A program made the position numbers and the translations under genes. Shown here in pieces: positions 37,040 to 48,664 of a stretch of 64,000 nt of DNA. The DNA lies in contig JAGWYN010000015.1 in NCBI GenBank assembly GCA_018969295.1, positions 1 to 64,000 on the forward strand, written 5' to 3'. Position 1 is the stretch's first letter. Each line of letters starts with the position of its first letter. The stretch is from Chloroflexota bacterium (GTDB taxonomy: Bacteria; Chloroflexota; Anaerolineae; Caldilineales; Caldilineaceae). The notes beneath the pieces were generated by a model that saw only the letters and a program-made list of their open reading frames with translations, ran no database searches and was not told the origin of the DNA.

Positions 37040-38059
37040 CTAGCGCAGCAGCACACCGGTTGGGTCATATTTCCAGGAATGCAACACTTTCATGTAATTG
37101 GCCCGCTCGAACGCAGCCGGCTCGGCCACGTTTTGCTGGCTCATGCTGCCACGCGCCTGGCCCAAAGACGCGTACTCGTGCGCCTCCAGCCACTGCTCGG
37201 TTTCCTGGACAATCTGCCCGATCCGCTGTACGCCGTTGCGCAGCAGCTCCGAGGCCATCATCGTCGCCCCAGCCCCCGCCATCACCGCCTTGAGCACATC
37301 CTCGTAGGTGTGCACCCCGCTGGTGACCGCAAAGTCGACCGGCACCCGGCCATGCAGGATCGACACCCAGCGCAGGGGCAGCCGCAGCTCCCAGGCGCTG
37401 GAAAGCGTCAGGTTGGGAACCACCTCCAGCCGCTCCAGGTCAAAATCAGGCTGGTAAAAGCGGTTGAAAACCACCAGCCCATCCGCCCCGGCCTGGGCCA
37501 GACCCATCGCCATATTGGCAAACGAGCTGAAGAAAGGACCTACTTTGACAGCCAACGGGATCGCAATACTGGCCTTGACATCGCGTACTACCTCCAAGTA
37601 CATCCGCTCCACCTCTGCACCGGTCAGCGCCGGGTCTGTCGGGATGGAATAGATGTTGAGCTCCAAGGCATCCGCCCCGGCCTCTTCGATCATACGAGCG
37701 TACTCGACCCACCCCCCGGTCGAGACACCATTCAGGCTGCCGATGACCGGGATGGCGACACTCTCCTTGGCCCGTCGAATCAGATCCAGATAGGCGTAGG
37801 GGCCAACGTTGTAGTCGTCCATCTCGGGAAAGTAGTCGAGGGCCTCGGCAAAGCTCTCCGACCCGTAGGAAAGATAATGGTCGAGCAGGTGGCTCTCCCC
37901 CACGATCTGCTCCTCAAAGAGCGAGTACATCACGACCGCAGCCGCCCCCACATCTTCCAGCCGCTTGATCTTGTCCAGGCTGTCCGACAACGGCGAAGCC
38001 GACGGGACAACCGGGTGGCGTAGCTTCAACCCCAGATACTGAGTGCTCATGTCGATCAT
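37040..38059 (-). CDS. dihydroorotate dehydrogenase-like protein linked to NifJ
   Basis: Encodes 339 residues with GGAGGG before the ATG. It has the TIM-barrel FMN-binding fold of class 1 DHODH/DPD-like proteins (ADALELNIYSIP, KVGPFFSSFANMA, DFAVTSGVHTYEDVLKAVMA). This subfamily often occurs beside pyruvate:ferredoxin oxidoreductase genes and is not the pyrimidine enzyme; substrate unproven. It is 12 bp downstream of nifJ and 27 bp upstream of the triple Usp gene. Confidence 0.85.
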   Translation of the reverse strand: MIDMSTQYLGLKLRHPVVPSASPLSDSLDKIKRLEDVGAAAVVMYSLFEEQIVGESHLLDHYLSYGSESFAEALDYFPEMDDYNVGPYAYLDLIRRAKESVAIPVIGSLNGVSTGGWVEYARMIEEAGADALELNIYSIPTDPALTGAEVERMYLEVVRDVKASIAIPLAVKVGPFFSSFANMAMGLAQAGADGLVVFNRFYQPDFDLERLEVVPNLTLSSAWELRLPLRWVSILHGRVPVDFAVTSGVHTYEDVLKAVMAGAGATMMASELLRNGVQRIGQIVQETEQWLEAHEYASLGQARGSMSQQNVAEPAAFERANYMKVLHSWKYDPTGVLLR

Positions 38060-38071
38060 GGTCGTGCCCTC

Positions 38072-41704
<3,633 letters not shown>

Positions 41705-41727
41705 CTTTCCCCTTTGTAAATTCTCCC

Positions 41728-42375
41728 CTAGACCACACGTGCGTCGACCACATGGTCGCCAAGCGCCTCCAGGGCAGAGATCAACTGTTCCTTGGTCACC
41801 CCAGTCACTTTGACGATCAGCTCCCGTGTCCCGTCTCTCTCGCGCGCCGTCGACCCAACACTCAAAATCAGCCCACCGAGCTCGGTAATCTTGCCAGCCA
41901 GGCTGGCCAGTGTGCCTGCACCCGCCGGAACCAACACCGTCAGCCGCAACCCCCGTTCTCCTCCCCCCAGCATCTCCACAAAAGCCCGAAAAATATCGGT
42001 CTCGGTAATCACCCCGACCAACCGGTCCCGCCCATCGACCACAGGCAGCCCACCGATCTTGTTGTTCACCATCAGGCTGGCCGCATCCTCGATCGGCGTC
42101 TCCTCTTCGATCGTCAACACACGGTGTGTCATGATGTCGCCGATCTTCAGCTTCCAAAGCAGATAGTTCACCTCCCAGACACTCAACGATGTGGCTGGCG
42201 ACGGCGACGCATGCAGCAGGTCGCTCTCCGACACAATCCCCACCACCCGCCCAGCACTGTCTACGACAGGCAGACGCCGCAACCTCCGGTCACGCATCAA
42301 CTTCAGCGCATCTTGAAACGGCGTTTCAGCAGTCACGGTCACTGCCGGCGATGTCATGCGATCACGGACCAACAT
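41728..42375 (-). CDS. CBS-pair protein with C-terminal ACT-like domain
   Basis: Encodes 215 residues from ATG 42375, with GGAGGA six bases upstream. CBS1 (about 5-60, LPVVDSAGRVVGIVSESDLL) and CBS2 (about 78-135, LPVVDGRDRLVGVITETDIF) are followed by an ACT-like domain (about 142-215, LRLTVLVPAGAGTLASLAGK). This acetoin-utilisation-protein-like layout suggests sensing of adenylates plus a small ligand. It is the first gene of the NifJ operon, so it probably tunes that pathway. A terminator, a -10 and the 16-bp palindrome precede it. Confidence 0.88.
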   Translation of the reverse strand: MLVRDRMTSPAVTVTAETPFQDALKLMRDRRLRRLPVVDSAGRVVGIVSESDLLHASPSPATSLSVWEVNYLLWKLKIGDIMTHRVLTIEEETPIEDAASLMVNNKIGGLPVVDGRDRLVGVITETDIFRAFVEMLGGGERGLRLTVLVPAGAGTLASLAGKITELGGLILSVGSTARERDGTRELIVKVTGVTKEQLISALEALGDHVVDARVV

Positions 42376-42418
42376 AAGCGATTCCTCCTCGTCCAAAACC
42401 AAGTTTTCAGACACCCTC

Positions 42419-42424
42419 ACTATA
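42419..42424 (-). promoter_or_regulatory. -10 element for the CBS-nifJ-USP operon
   Basis: TATAGT on the minus strand lies 44 bases before the ATG at 42375. A clear -35 box is not seen; the region upstream is taken up by a hairpin, the 18-bp block also found before ppdK (42443-42460) and the palindrome at 42493-42508, which would fit an activator-dependent promoter. Confidence 0.45.
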
Positions 42425-42464
42425 AACAAAATCTCCCCACCATGCGTCATGCACGTGGGGAGAT
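42425..42464 (-). terminator. intrinsic terminator after the small membrane protein gene
   Basis: On the minus strand, ATCTCCCCAC (42464-42455) pairs with GTGGGGAGAT (42440-42431) around a 14-base loop, and TTTTGTTT follows. It lies about 75 bases past the stop of the 157-residue membrane protein gene and just before the -10 of the CBS-nifJ operon. Confidence 0.7.
42443..42460 (-). promoter_or_regulatory. 18-bp block shared with the ppdK upstream region
   Basis: CCCCACGTGCATGACGCA on the minus strand matches 62576-62593 (CCCCACGTGCACGACGCA) at 17 of 18 positions. It lies 32 bp downstream of the 16-bp palindrome; the ppdK copy is 34 bp downstream of its palindrome. Possibly a second protein site. 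Confidence 0.55.
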
Positions 42465-42492
42465 TCCCAACAGTCATCTGTGCAGTCAGCCC

Positions 42493-42508
42493 CTGGCCAT
42501 CTGGCCAG
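42493..42508. promoter_or_regulatory. 16-bp palindrome, copy 1 (nifJ operon)
   Basis: CTGGCCATCTGGCCAG: 6-bp perfect arms around four bases, extendable to 7-bp arms (CCTGGCC/GGCCAGG). It matches the consensus CTGGCCANYTGRCCAG also found at 46214, 47909 and 62526. It lies about 125 bp upstream of the CBS gene that heads the nifJ operon. Confidence 0.75.
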
Positions 42509-42538
42509 GAGGCTGGCTCGGTTTACAGCGCGCGCTCC

Positions 42539-43012
42539 CTAGACAAGCCAGCTCCACCAGAGCTCAGCCAGCCGGAAGAGAGGCCGCCCATGGCCCGCAG
42601 CCCACGGCCACGGAATGGACACCAGAATCGTCAGCACGGCAATCCCCACCAGCAGGGTGGCACGCCGAAACTGGGCCGGCGCCAGACGCTGCGCCCGGGC
42701 CCCAAGAGCCGCCACATGGGCCAACACCCACGCAATCACCATCATGAACAAGTGCTCGACCGCAAAAAAACGCACCGCACTCTGGCTCATCCCCCCCGGC
42801 AACGTGCTCCACCAGCCGTTGGAAATGTACAACACCAGCCCCAACAACAGCTGCACATCCATCGAAATCGCAAACCAGGAGAGCGACTTGCGGTCTTGCC
42901 CGGTAAACTCCCGCTTCTGCACAAGCCCCCCCACCATGCGCCCCAACGCATAGACCATCAACACCACAACCGCCCAACGAAACAAGTTGTGCAACACCAG
43001 TACAAACTCCAT
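42539..43012 (-). CDS. four-helix membrane protein of unknown function
   Basis: Encodes 157 residues from ATG 43012, chosen because AGGAGGA sits six bases upstream; the ATG at 43018 abuts that site. There are four hydrophobic segments (about 5-28, 45-65, 80-105, 125-145). Conserved-looking histidines are HNLFRW in helix 1 and AVEHLFMMVIAWVLAH in helix 3. The layout is reminiscent of small cytochrome-b-like proteins that hold heme through paired histidines, but this is inference. Its neighbours are a CDF transporter upstream and the NifJ operon downstream, from which a terminator separates it. Confidence 0.75.
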   Translation of the reverse strand: MEFVLVLHNLFRWAVVVLMVYALGRMVGGLVQKREFTGQDRKSLSWFAISMDVQLLLGLVLYISNGWWSTLPGGMSQSAVRFFAVEHLFMMVIAWVLAHVAALGARAQRLAPAQFRRATLLVGIAVLTILVSIPWPWAAGHGRPLFRLAELWWSWLV

Positions 43013-43116
43013 CACCATTCCTCCTGATCGGTGGGGCAACGGCTCTTCAGAGAGCTGTTGCCGTCCTGGGTCAATTTTCTACACCATTGTACCACCAACC
43101 CTGCACAGCCCCCCCC

Positions 43117-44028
43117 TCACCGGTCAATTTCGATGTCTTGCAGCGAGACCGGGTCTTCCAGCGGTTCCAAATGGGTCAGGACAGTCGTCGATCCCGGCAA
43201 CCCCACCCGAATTTCATGCTCTATCTGTTCGAGCAGATTGTGCCCCCGCTGCACCGTCCACTTGCCCGGCACCAGCACATGAACCGAAATAAAGCGGCGC
43301 TGGCCTGCCTGGCGCGTGCGCAACGAGTGGTACTGCACCCCCTGCGGCGCATAGCGGGCAAAAATCCCCGCAATCTGTTCCCGCTCCACCAGCGGGATCG
43401 ACGAGTCAAGCAGCCCAGCCGCAGACCGCCGCATCAGCTGGATACCCGACCAGACAATGTTGACCGCCACCCCCAGCGCAATCAGAGGATCCAAGATCAG
43501 CCATCCCCCGGCCGTCACCGCAAAGACCCCCACCACCACCCCCGCCGAAGTCCAGACATCAGTCATCAGATGGTGGGCGTCCGCCTCCAGCGCAATTGAC
43601 TGGTGCCGACGCCCGGCCCGCAGCAGCACACGCGCCACCCCAAAGTTGATCGCCGAGGCCAGCACCGAGATCGCCAACCCCACCCCTACGTTCTCCAGCG
43701 GCTGCGGGTCAAACAGCCGCTGCCACGCGGCCCCCCCAATGCTGTAGGCCGCCACCAGGATCAGCGCCCCCTCCGCCGCACTCGAAAAGTATTCCGCCTT
43801 GTTGTGGCCGTAGGCATGTTCTGCATCGGGCGGGCGTTCGGCCAGACTGACCAGCAGCAGCGCCAGCAGCGCCGCCGCCAGGTTGACCAGCGATTCCAAC
43901 GCGTCGGAGAGCAACCCCACCGACCCGGTCAGAAAATAAGCCACCCCCTTGAGCCCGATCGTCGCCAACGCTGCCCCGATCGAAAGATAGAGATAGCGCC
44001 GCAGCGAAGGCGTTCCTCCTTGTCCCAT
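43117..44028 (-). CDS. cation diffusion facilitator family transporter
   Basis: Encodes 303 residues from ATG 44028; an upstream ATG at 44079 would add a low-complexity Gln/Gly-rich leader. Six transmembrane helices are predicted. SVGLLSDALES in helix 2 and EADAHHLMTDVWTS in helix 5 hold the Asp/His metal site typical of Zn/Fe/Mn exporters. A cytoplasmic ferredoxin-like C-terminal domain (about 215-303) follows. It exports divalent metal by proton exchange. It lies 82 bp downstream of the histidine kinase on the same strand. Confidence 0.9.
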   Translation of the reverse strand: MGQGGTPSLRRYLYLSIGAALATIGLKGVAYFLTGSVGLLSDALESLVNLAAALLALLLVSLAERPPDAEHAYGHNKAEYFSSAAEGALILVAAYSIGGAAWQRLFDPQPLENVGVGLAISVLASAINFGVARVLLRAGRRHQSIALEADAHHLMTDVWTSAGVVVGVFAVTAGGWLILDPLIALGVAVNIVWSGIQLMRRSAAGLLDSSIPLVEREQIAGIFARYAPQGVQYHSLRTRQAGQRRFISVHVLVPGKWTVQRGHNLLEQIEHEIRVGLPGSTTVLTHLEPLEDPVSLQDIEIDR

Positions 44029-44110
44029 TCTTTGCCTGCCCCCTTCTGCCTGTGCTCCCTGCTGGCCAGCATGCCCCATTTCCCGTCCTTTTTCCCCCGG
44101 AGCGCCCTCC

Positions 44111-45430
44111 TCAACCCAGGTGAGCCTCGATCGGTGCCGTCACCGACAGACAGACCCCTCCCCCCGGAGCGGCAGAGAGCCGGAACTCTCCGTGCAGCCC
44201 GCGCGCACGCACCCGCATGTTGCGCAACCCCTGACCGGCCCGTTCGTCCACCTGCGCCAGCCCAACCCCATCGTCCACAACCCGCAGCTGCAGCAACCCC
44301 TCCTGGAACGCAAAGCCCAGGCTGACCCGGCGCGCCGCCGCATGTCTGCGCACATTGGCCAGCGCTTCCTGAGCAATATGCAAAAATTCGTTCGCCTGGC
44401 GGGGCGAACAGGCCGCAGTGGCCTGCTCGTCCAGCAAAAGTGCCACAGCCAGCCCGGTGTCGTCGCGCAGCTCCTGGGCCAACGCCTCCAGCCCTTGGCG
44501 GATGTCGCGGCCTTGGAAACGCTGCGGGCGCAAATGCTGAATGTAGTTGCGAATATCAGCGATCACCCCGTTGAGCCCGTGAAGCGCCGTGTCGATCCCG
44601 CTGCGCGCCTGCTCCGGCGCCGTGTCCAGCCGGTGACGCGCGTCGTCGAGCAACAGGCCGATCGCATAGATCGACTGGATCACCCCGTCGTGCAGATCCA
44701 TGCCGATCCGCTCTCGCTCCCGCAGGACGGCAATCTGCTGGTTTTCCCGGTACAGCTGGGCGTTCTCGACCGCGATCGCAGCCTGCAAGGCAAACATCCG
44801 CAGCACCTCCTCCTCCTCCGCACCAAACCCGGCGGCCGACGATCCCCCGGAAAAGCCCGTGCCCTGCTTGTCTGCGAGATAGAGCGTGCCATAGTGACGG
44901 CCCTTGGTACACAGCCCCACCCCAATCAGAAGGCGCTTTCCCGAAGGCCCGGCCACCTCCTCCACCCCGCAGGGATCAACAGCAGGCTCCCCTCCTGGCC
45001 AGCCAACCCTCGGGCGATACGCCTCCGACGCCTCGCCCGAGGTGTACAGCGGATCAACCGCCCGGCCGTCCCCCCCCGACACTGCCAACGCACTGTACGC
45101 TGCGCCCACCAGCATCCGGCCCTGGTCGACGACCTGCTGCAGCACCTTGCTCAGCTCCAGCTCGGTGGTCAGCGCCAGGCCAGCGTCGCGCAACGCCTCC
45201 AGATGGTCGCTGCGCCGCCGAATCTCGGCTTCATGGCGTTCCAGGTGAGCAGCCACCCAGCTGGCAAACCAGGTGGCGCCCCCCCCGATGAGCAGCAGCT
45301 CAACCCAGTCAGCCGCCGCCAACAGCGGCTGCCCCCACCAGAGCGCACGCACCAGCTCCCACCCCCCCCAGGCCAAGAGGGGCACCAGCACCCCCAGCCA
45401 GCGCAGCGAACGGGTGTCAACTCGTCTCAT
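44111..45430 (-). CDS. GAF-domain sensor histidine kinase (NarL/DesK class)
   Basis: Encodes 439 residues. Two hydrophobic segments lie near the N-terminus (about 10-32 and 40-60), followed by a GAF domain (about 80-225), a coiled linker and the HisKA_3 dimerisation box RERERIGMDLHDGVIQSIYA with phospho-acceptor His247. The HATPase domain (about 335-435) contains ALANVRRHA and VDDGVG. Cys154 and Cys174 are in the GAF region. It is divergent from the NarL-type regulator gene 86 bp away, its obvious partner. A GAF kinase plus NarL regulator is the DosS/DosR arrangement; whether this GAF binds heme or another ligand is unknown. Confidence 0.9.
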   Translation of the reverse strand: MRRVDTRSLRWLGVLVPLLAWGGWELVRALWWGQPLLAAADWVELLLIGGGATWFASWVAAHLERHEAEIRRRSDHLEALRDAGLALTTELELSKVLQQVVDQGRMLVGAAYSALAVSGGDGRAVDPLYTSGEASEAYRPRVGWPGGEPAVDPCGVEEVAGPSGKRLLIGVGLCTKGRHYGTLYLADKQGTGFSGGSSAAGFGAEEEEVLRMFALQAAIAVENAQLYRENQQIAVLRERERIGMDLHDGVIQSIYAIGLLLDDARHRLDTAPEQARSGIDTALHGLNGVIADIRNYIQHLRPQRFQGRDIRQGLEALAQELRDDTGLAVALLLDEQATAACSPRQANEFLHIAQEALANVRRHAAARRVSLGFAFQEGLLQLRVVDDGVGLAQVDERAGQGLRNMRVRARGLHGEFRLSAAPGGGVCLSVTAPIEAHLG

Positions 45431-45464
45431 ACTCTGCCCCCGATCCCGCCACGCTGCCCTCCTG

Positions 45465-45473
45465 TGCTACAAT
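45465..45473 (+). promoter_or_regulatory. extended -10 promoter for the response regulator
   Basis: TGCTACAAT (hexamer at 45468-45473) lies 43 bases before the ATG at 45517 in the 86-bp divergent gap, and AAGGAGG precedes the start. The kinase promoter must overlap this region on the other strand but no convincing boxes were found. Confidence 0.5.
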
Positions 45474-45516
45474 AACAACAAAATTTACCCCTGCGACAGC
45501 CAAGGAGGCGACACCC

Positions 45517-46173
45517 ATGCATATCCGGATCTTGCTCGTCGACGACCATGAAATCGTCCGCATCGGGCTCCGCACCCTCCTCTCCCACTATCCCCATTTC
45601 GAGGTGGTCGCCGAAGCAGCCAATGCTCAGGAGGCCATCGAACAGGCGCTGCACCACCAACCCGACATCGTCGTCATGGACATTCGCCTGCCCGGAAAAA
45701 ACGGGGTCGAAGCCACCCGTGAGATCGTCGAGAGACAGCCGCAGACCAAAGTCATCATGCTCACCTCCCATGCCGACGAAGAGGTGCTCTTCGACGCCAT
45801 CTCCGCCGGCGCCAGCGGCTACGTCCTCAAACAGATCGGCAGCGACGACCTGGTGCGCGCCCTGGAAACTGTCGGGCGCGGCGAGTCGATGCTCGACCCC
45901 GCCATTACCCAGAAGGTTTTTCGCCGTGTGCGCGAGTCTGCCCGTCGCGCCGAAGATCAGTGCTTCGTCTCTCTGACCGAACAGGAGCTCAACATCCTGG
46001 CCCTCCTCACAAAAGGATGGACCAACCGCGAGATCTCCGAACGGGTCTTTCTGAGTGAAAAGACCGTGCGCAACTACGTCAGCTCGATTCTCTCCAAATT
46101 GGGCCTCTCGTCGCGCGCCGAGGCAGCCGCCTACGCCGTGCGCCACCATATCGAGGAGCACCACTCCTCGTGA
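45517..46173 (+). CDS. NarL/FixJ-family response regulator
   Basis: Encodes 218 residues. The receiver domain (about 1-122) has the acidic pair DDHE, phospho-acceptor Asp55 in VVMDIRLPG, the Thr/Ser switch in MLTSHAD and the Lys in VLKQIGSDDL. The LuxR-type helix-turn-helix (about 148-210) reads LTKGWTNREISERVFLSEKT. It is phosphorylated by the divergent GAF kinase and would bind palindromic DNA as a dimer. The 16-bp palindrome found four times nearby is a candidate target; the closest copy lies 40 bp after this gene. Confidence 0.93.
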   Translation: MHIRILLVDDHEIVRIGLRTLLSHYPHFEVVAEAANAQEAIEQALHHQPDIVVMDIRLPGKNGVEATREIVERQPQTKVIMLTSHADEEVLFDAISAGASGYVLKQIGSDDLVRALETVGRGESMLDPAITQKVFRRVRESARRAEDQCFVSLTEQELNILALLTKGWTNREISERVFLSEKTVRNYVSSILSKLGLSSRAEAAAYAVRHHIEEHHSS

Positions 46174-46213
46174 CCAGCTCTCCCCCAGTATACCATACAC
46201 CGCCCCACCAAGA

Positions 46214-46229
46214 CTGGCCATTTGACCAG
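46214..46229. promoter_or_regulatory. 16-bp palindrome, copy 2 (USP gene)
   Basis: CTGGCCATTTGACCAG, with flanking GA/TC that extends the arms to 8 bp with one mismatch. It lies about 150 bp upstream of the single-domain USP gene and about 65 bp upstream of its likely transcription start. Confidence 0.75.
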
Positions 46230-46238
46230 TCCAAAAAC

Positions 46239-46281
46239 CCGACAGCTGGGGCATCCCCCCGCAGCTGTCGGCGCGTACAAT
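46239..46281 (+). promoter_or_regulatory. hairpin and -10 element upstream of the USP gene
   Basis: CCGACAGCTG (46239-46248) and CAGCTGTCGG (46262-46271) form a perfect 10-bp stem with a 13-base loop. No T-run follows on the plus strand, so it is either a weak terminator for the regulator gene or an operator. TACAAT (46276-46281) directly after it is a candidate -10, giving a leader of about 90 bases before the ATG at 46376. Confidence 0.45.
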
Positions 46282-46375
46282 CAGAAGTAAGGAAAACAGA
46301 CGGTTTTGTGACCCAAAACGCCACAAAAAGTGCTGTTCTTCCCAGCCACACTGACGGGTTCAAAGGAGAGTTGGT

Positions 46376-46819
46376 ATGTACAAGACAATCCTGGTTCCAC
46401 TGGATGGGTCTCCCCGTGCCGAGATGATTCTGCCCCACGCCGTTTCGCTGGCGCTCAAATATCAGGCTCGGTTGGTGCTGATGCAGGTGGTCGAGCCCCT
46501 GGTGGCAATGGTGACCCCCTACGACATGATTCCTTATGTCGACCGAGACGCGGTCGAACGGGCGGTCGAGGAAGCCAAGAACTATCTGGCCAGCAAAGAA
46601 GGGGAGATGCGCGGGGAAGGCATCGAAACCAAAGTTCTGGTCGAGAACGGGCCGATCGTCAGCGCCATTCTGGAGGCTGCCGAGCGCGAAGGCGCCGATC
46701 TGATCGCAATGGCCAGCCACGGACGCACCGGGCTCGCCCGCGTTTTCTACGGTAGCGTCGCGGCCGGAGTTCTCCAAAAGGCAGACCGTCCGCTGCTTTT
46801 GGTCCGTGCACAGGACTGA
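46376..46819 (+). CDS. single-domain universal stress protein
   Basis: Encodes 147 residues, the standard Usp length. TILVPLDGSPRAE is the N-terminal strand-loop, and ASHGRTGLARVFYGSVAAGV is the ATP-binding type G-2x-G-9x-G(S/T) motif. AAAGGAG lies seven bases before the ATG. It stands alone after the response regulator. Its stop codon lies in a 12-bp unit that is repeated three times. A 16-bp palindrome shared with the nifJ, hox and ppdK upstream regions lies before it. Confidence 0.93.
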   Translation: MYKTILVPLDGSPRAEMILPHAVSLALKYQARLVLMQVVEPLVAMVTPYDMIPYVDRDAVERAVEEAKNYLASKEGEMRGEGIETKVLVENGPIVSAILEAAEREGADLIAMASHGRTGLARVFYGSVAAGVLQKADRPLLLVRAQD

Positions 46820-46843
46820 GCACAGGACTGAGCACAGGACTGA
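46808..46843. repeat. three tandem 12-bp units repeating a stop codon
   Basis: GCACAGGACTGA occurs three times without error. The first copy is the end of the USP gene (Ala-Gln-Asp-stop); the next two repeat the same four codons in frame. Readthrough of one stop would meet the next. It has the same length, copy number and placement as the array at 13789-13824. Confidence 0.92.
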
Positions 46844-46945
46844 ACGCTGTGCCCCCTGCCGTCGGCGGAGACCGCACGGCAGGGGGGCCCCAACAGAGAG
46901 ATGCCTCTACAAAAAGCAGGTTCACCGACAGGAGCCATCTTCTCT

Positions 46946-47920
46946 ATGCAGTACGTCTATGGCCCGATCCCCTCTCGTCGCTTGGGGCGGTCGCTGGGTG
47001 TCGACCCGATCCCCCTCAAAACGTGCAACTGGAACTGTGTCTATTGTCAGCTTGGGCGGTCGCTGCCGCTCACCAACGTGCGCAGCGAATACATCCCGCG
47101 CGCGGCGATTCTGGCCGAAATCGAAGAGAGTCTTGCTGCGCCAGAGATCCAGGCCGCTGTCGACGTGGTGACCTTCGCTGGCTCGGGCGAGCCGACCCTG
47201 CACAGCGGGCTCGGCTGGCTGGTGCGCGCCGTCAAAGCGCTGACCCCGCTGCCCGTAGCGGTGATCACCAACGGCGCGCTGCTCTGCCGGACAGACGTGC
47301 AGGAAGATCTGCTGGCCGCCGACATCGTCCTGCCCACCGTCAGCGCCGGCACCCCCGCGCTGCACCGGCGCATCCACCGCCCCCATCCCGACGCCAGCTT
47401 CGTCCAGCTGGTCGCCGGGCTGAAGGCCTTCCGCACCCGCTACACCGGCAAGCTCTGGGTGGAGGTGATGCTGATTCGCGGGCTCAACGACAGCGAACTT
47501 CCTCTGCGCCAGCTCGCCGCCCTGCTGCAGCAGATCCAGCCCGACCAGATTCAGCTTCTGCTGCCCGACCGTCCCCCGGCCGAACCGTGGGTTGAAGCCG
47601 CCGACATGGAAGGGCTGCGCCGTGCGGCTGCGCTGCTCGGCGCAGCCGCGCCGGTCGTCTCCCCCCTCTCCGCCCCCATCCACGTCAGCGGCTCGCTGCC
47701 CGCAGCCATCGCCGGCATCGTGTCTCGCCATCCGATGAGTTTTCAACAGCTGGCCAGCGCCCTGACCGACTGCCCCCCTGCCGCCATCTATGCCGCCCTC
47801 GCCGACCTGGAAGCACACGGCATCGTTCGCCCCGTCGACCGCCTGGGCCTGCGCTTCTGGGCCGCTGCGGCCGCCCACTTCCCCGCCCCCCCTCAACCGC
47901 CGAACTCCCTGGCCAGTTGA
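46946..47920 (+). CDS. radical SAM protein
   Basis: Encodes 324 residues from ATG 46946 (AGGAG 15 bases upstream, somewhat far). The N-terminal GPIPSRRLGRSLGVDPIP and the cluster motif CNWNCVYC (Cx3Cx2C) identify the family of radical SAM proteins with a C-terminal winged-helix-like region (about 235-310). GSGEPTLH is the glycine-rich SAM site. Members are poorly characterised. It lies between the USP gene and the hox operon; the last bases of its coding region form part of a 16-bp palindrome, and a terminator follows. Confidence 0.88.
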   Translation: MQYVYGPIPSRRLGRSLGVDPIPLKTCNWNCVYCQLGRSLPLTNVRSEYIPRAAILAEIEESLAAPEIQAAVDVVTFAGSGEPTLHSGLGWLVRAVKALTPLPVAVITNGALLCRTDVQEDLLAADIVLPTVSAGTPALHRRIHRPHPDASFVQLVAGLKAFRTRYTGKLWVEVMLIRGLNDSELPLRQLAALLQQIQPDQIQLLLPDRPPAEPWVEAADMEGLRRAAALLGAAAPVVSPLSAPIHVSGSLPAAIAGIVSRHPMSFQQLASALTDCPPAAIYAALADLEAHGIVRPVDRLGLRFWAAAAAHFPAPPQPPNSLAS

Positions 47921-47924
47921 CCAG
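47909..47924. promoter_or_regulatory. 16-bp palindrome, copy 3 (hox operon)
   Basis: CTGGCCAGTTGACCAG overlaps the last codons and stop of the radical SAM gene. It lies about 160 bp upstream of hoxE and matches CTGGCCANYTGRCCAG. Confidence 0.7.
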
Positions 47925-47931
47925 GAAAAAA

Positions 47932-47957
47932 ACCCTGCATCGGCACAGGGTCCTTTC
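47932..47957 (+). terminator. intrinsic terminator after the radical SAM gene
   Basis: ACCCTG (47932-47937) pairs with CAGGGT (47946-47951) around an 8-base loop and is followed by CCTTTCT; an A-run precedes the stem. The stem is short but well placed 12 bases after the stop codon. Confidence 0.55.
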
Positions 47958-48079
47958 TCCCCCGTCGCCTATGGCACCCGGCGTCGAAGGTGCAGTACAG
48001 TAGAGGCGTCTGGTTGTCGTCCCTGCGGCCGCAGGGAGAATGTCAGCGCTGTCTCGTGCAACGGAGTGCGAAAACGCCT

Positions 48080-48664
48080 ATGTCTGTCCATCCAAGTCCA
48101 CCTTCTCGAAGCAGGCAGCCCGCAGCTGCCCAACATCCCAGCGGGGACCCGCGCTTTGGGCTGATCGACCGCACCCTCAAACGGTTCAGCTTTCAGCAGG
48201 ACGCCTTGATCGAGGTGCTGCACACCGCCCAGGAGACCTTCGGTTTCTTGAGCGACGACCTGCTCATCTATGTCGCCCATCAGCTCAAGCTCCCGTTGAG
48301 CTGGGTCTACGGTGTCGCCACCTTCTATCACTTTTTTACCCTGACCCCGCAGGGGCAGCACAACTGCATCGTCTGTCTGGGCACAGCCTGCTACGTCAAG
48401 CGCGCAGCAGAGATCGTCGCCGCACTCGAAAAGCAGTTTCAGGTGACTGCCGGCGAGACCACAGCCGACGGCCAGCTCAGCCTGGGCACCGCACGCTGTC
48501 TGGGTTCATGCGGGCTGGCACCGGTCCTGGTGCTCGACGGCGAAGTGCTGGCGCGCGAGACGCCGCAGGGGACGGTCGACCGTGTACGGCAACGGCTTTA
48601 CGGGGCTGCCCGGCCCGCCGAGGCCCCCTCTGCCACCAATGGAGGCATCCATGAACCGATCTGA
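48080..48664 (+). CDS. hoxE: NAD-reducing hydrogenase, HoxE/NuoE-like subunit
   Basis: Encodes 194 residues from ATG 48080. It is the thioredoxin-like 2Fe-2S subunit of the diaphorase part. Four cysteines are in place: CLGTACY and CLGSCGLAP, with HTAQETFGFLS earlier. A basic, Pro-rich N-terminal 25 residues precedes the fold. It is the first gene of hoxEFUYHW, and its end overlaps hoxF by 14 bp. It passes electrons between the hydrogenase module and the NAD/FMN subunit in the cytosol. Confidence 0.92.
   Translation: MSVHPSPPSRSRQPAAAQHPSGDPRFGLIDRTLKRFSFQQDALIEVLHTAQETFGFLSDDLLIYVAHQLKLPLSWVYGVATFYHFFTLTPQGQHNCIVCLGTACYVKRAAEIVAALEKQFQVTAGETTADGQLSLGTARCLGSCGLAPVLVLDGEVLARETPQGTVDRVRQRLYGAARPAEAPSATNGGIHEPI

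Noticed and set aside
46239..46271. Intrinsic terminator of the response regulator gene
   Set aside because: The 10-bp stem is strong but lacks a T-run and is followed at once by a -10-like box; kept as a regulatory hairpin instead.
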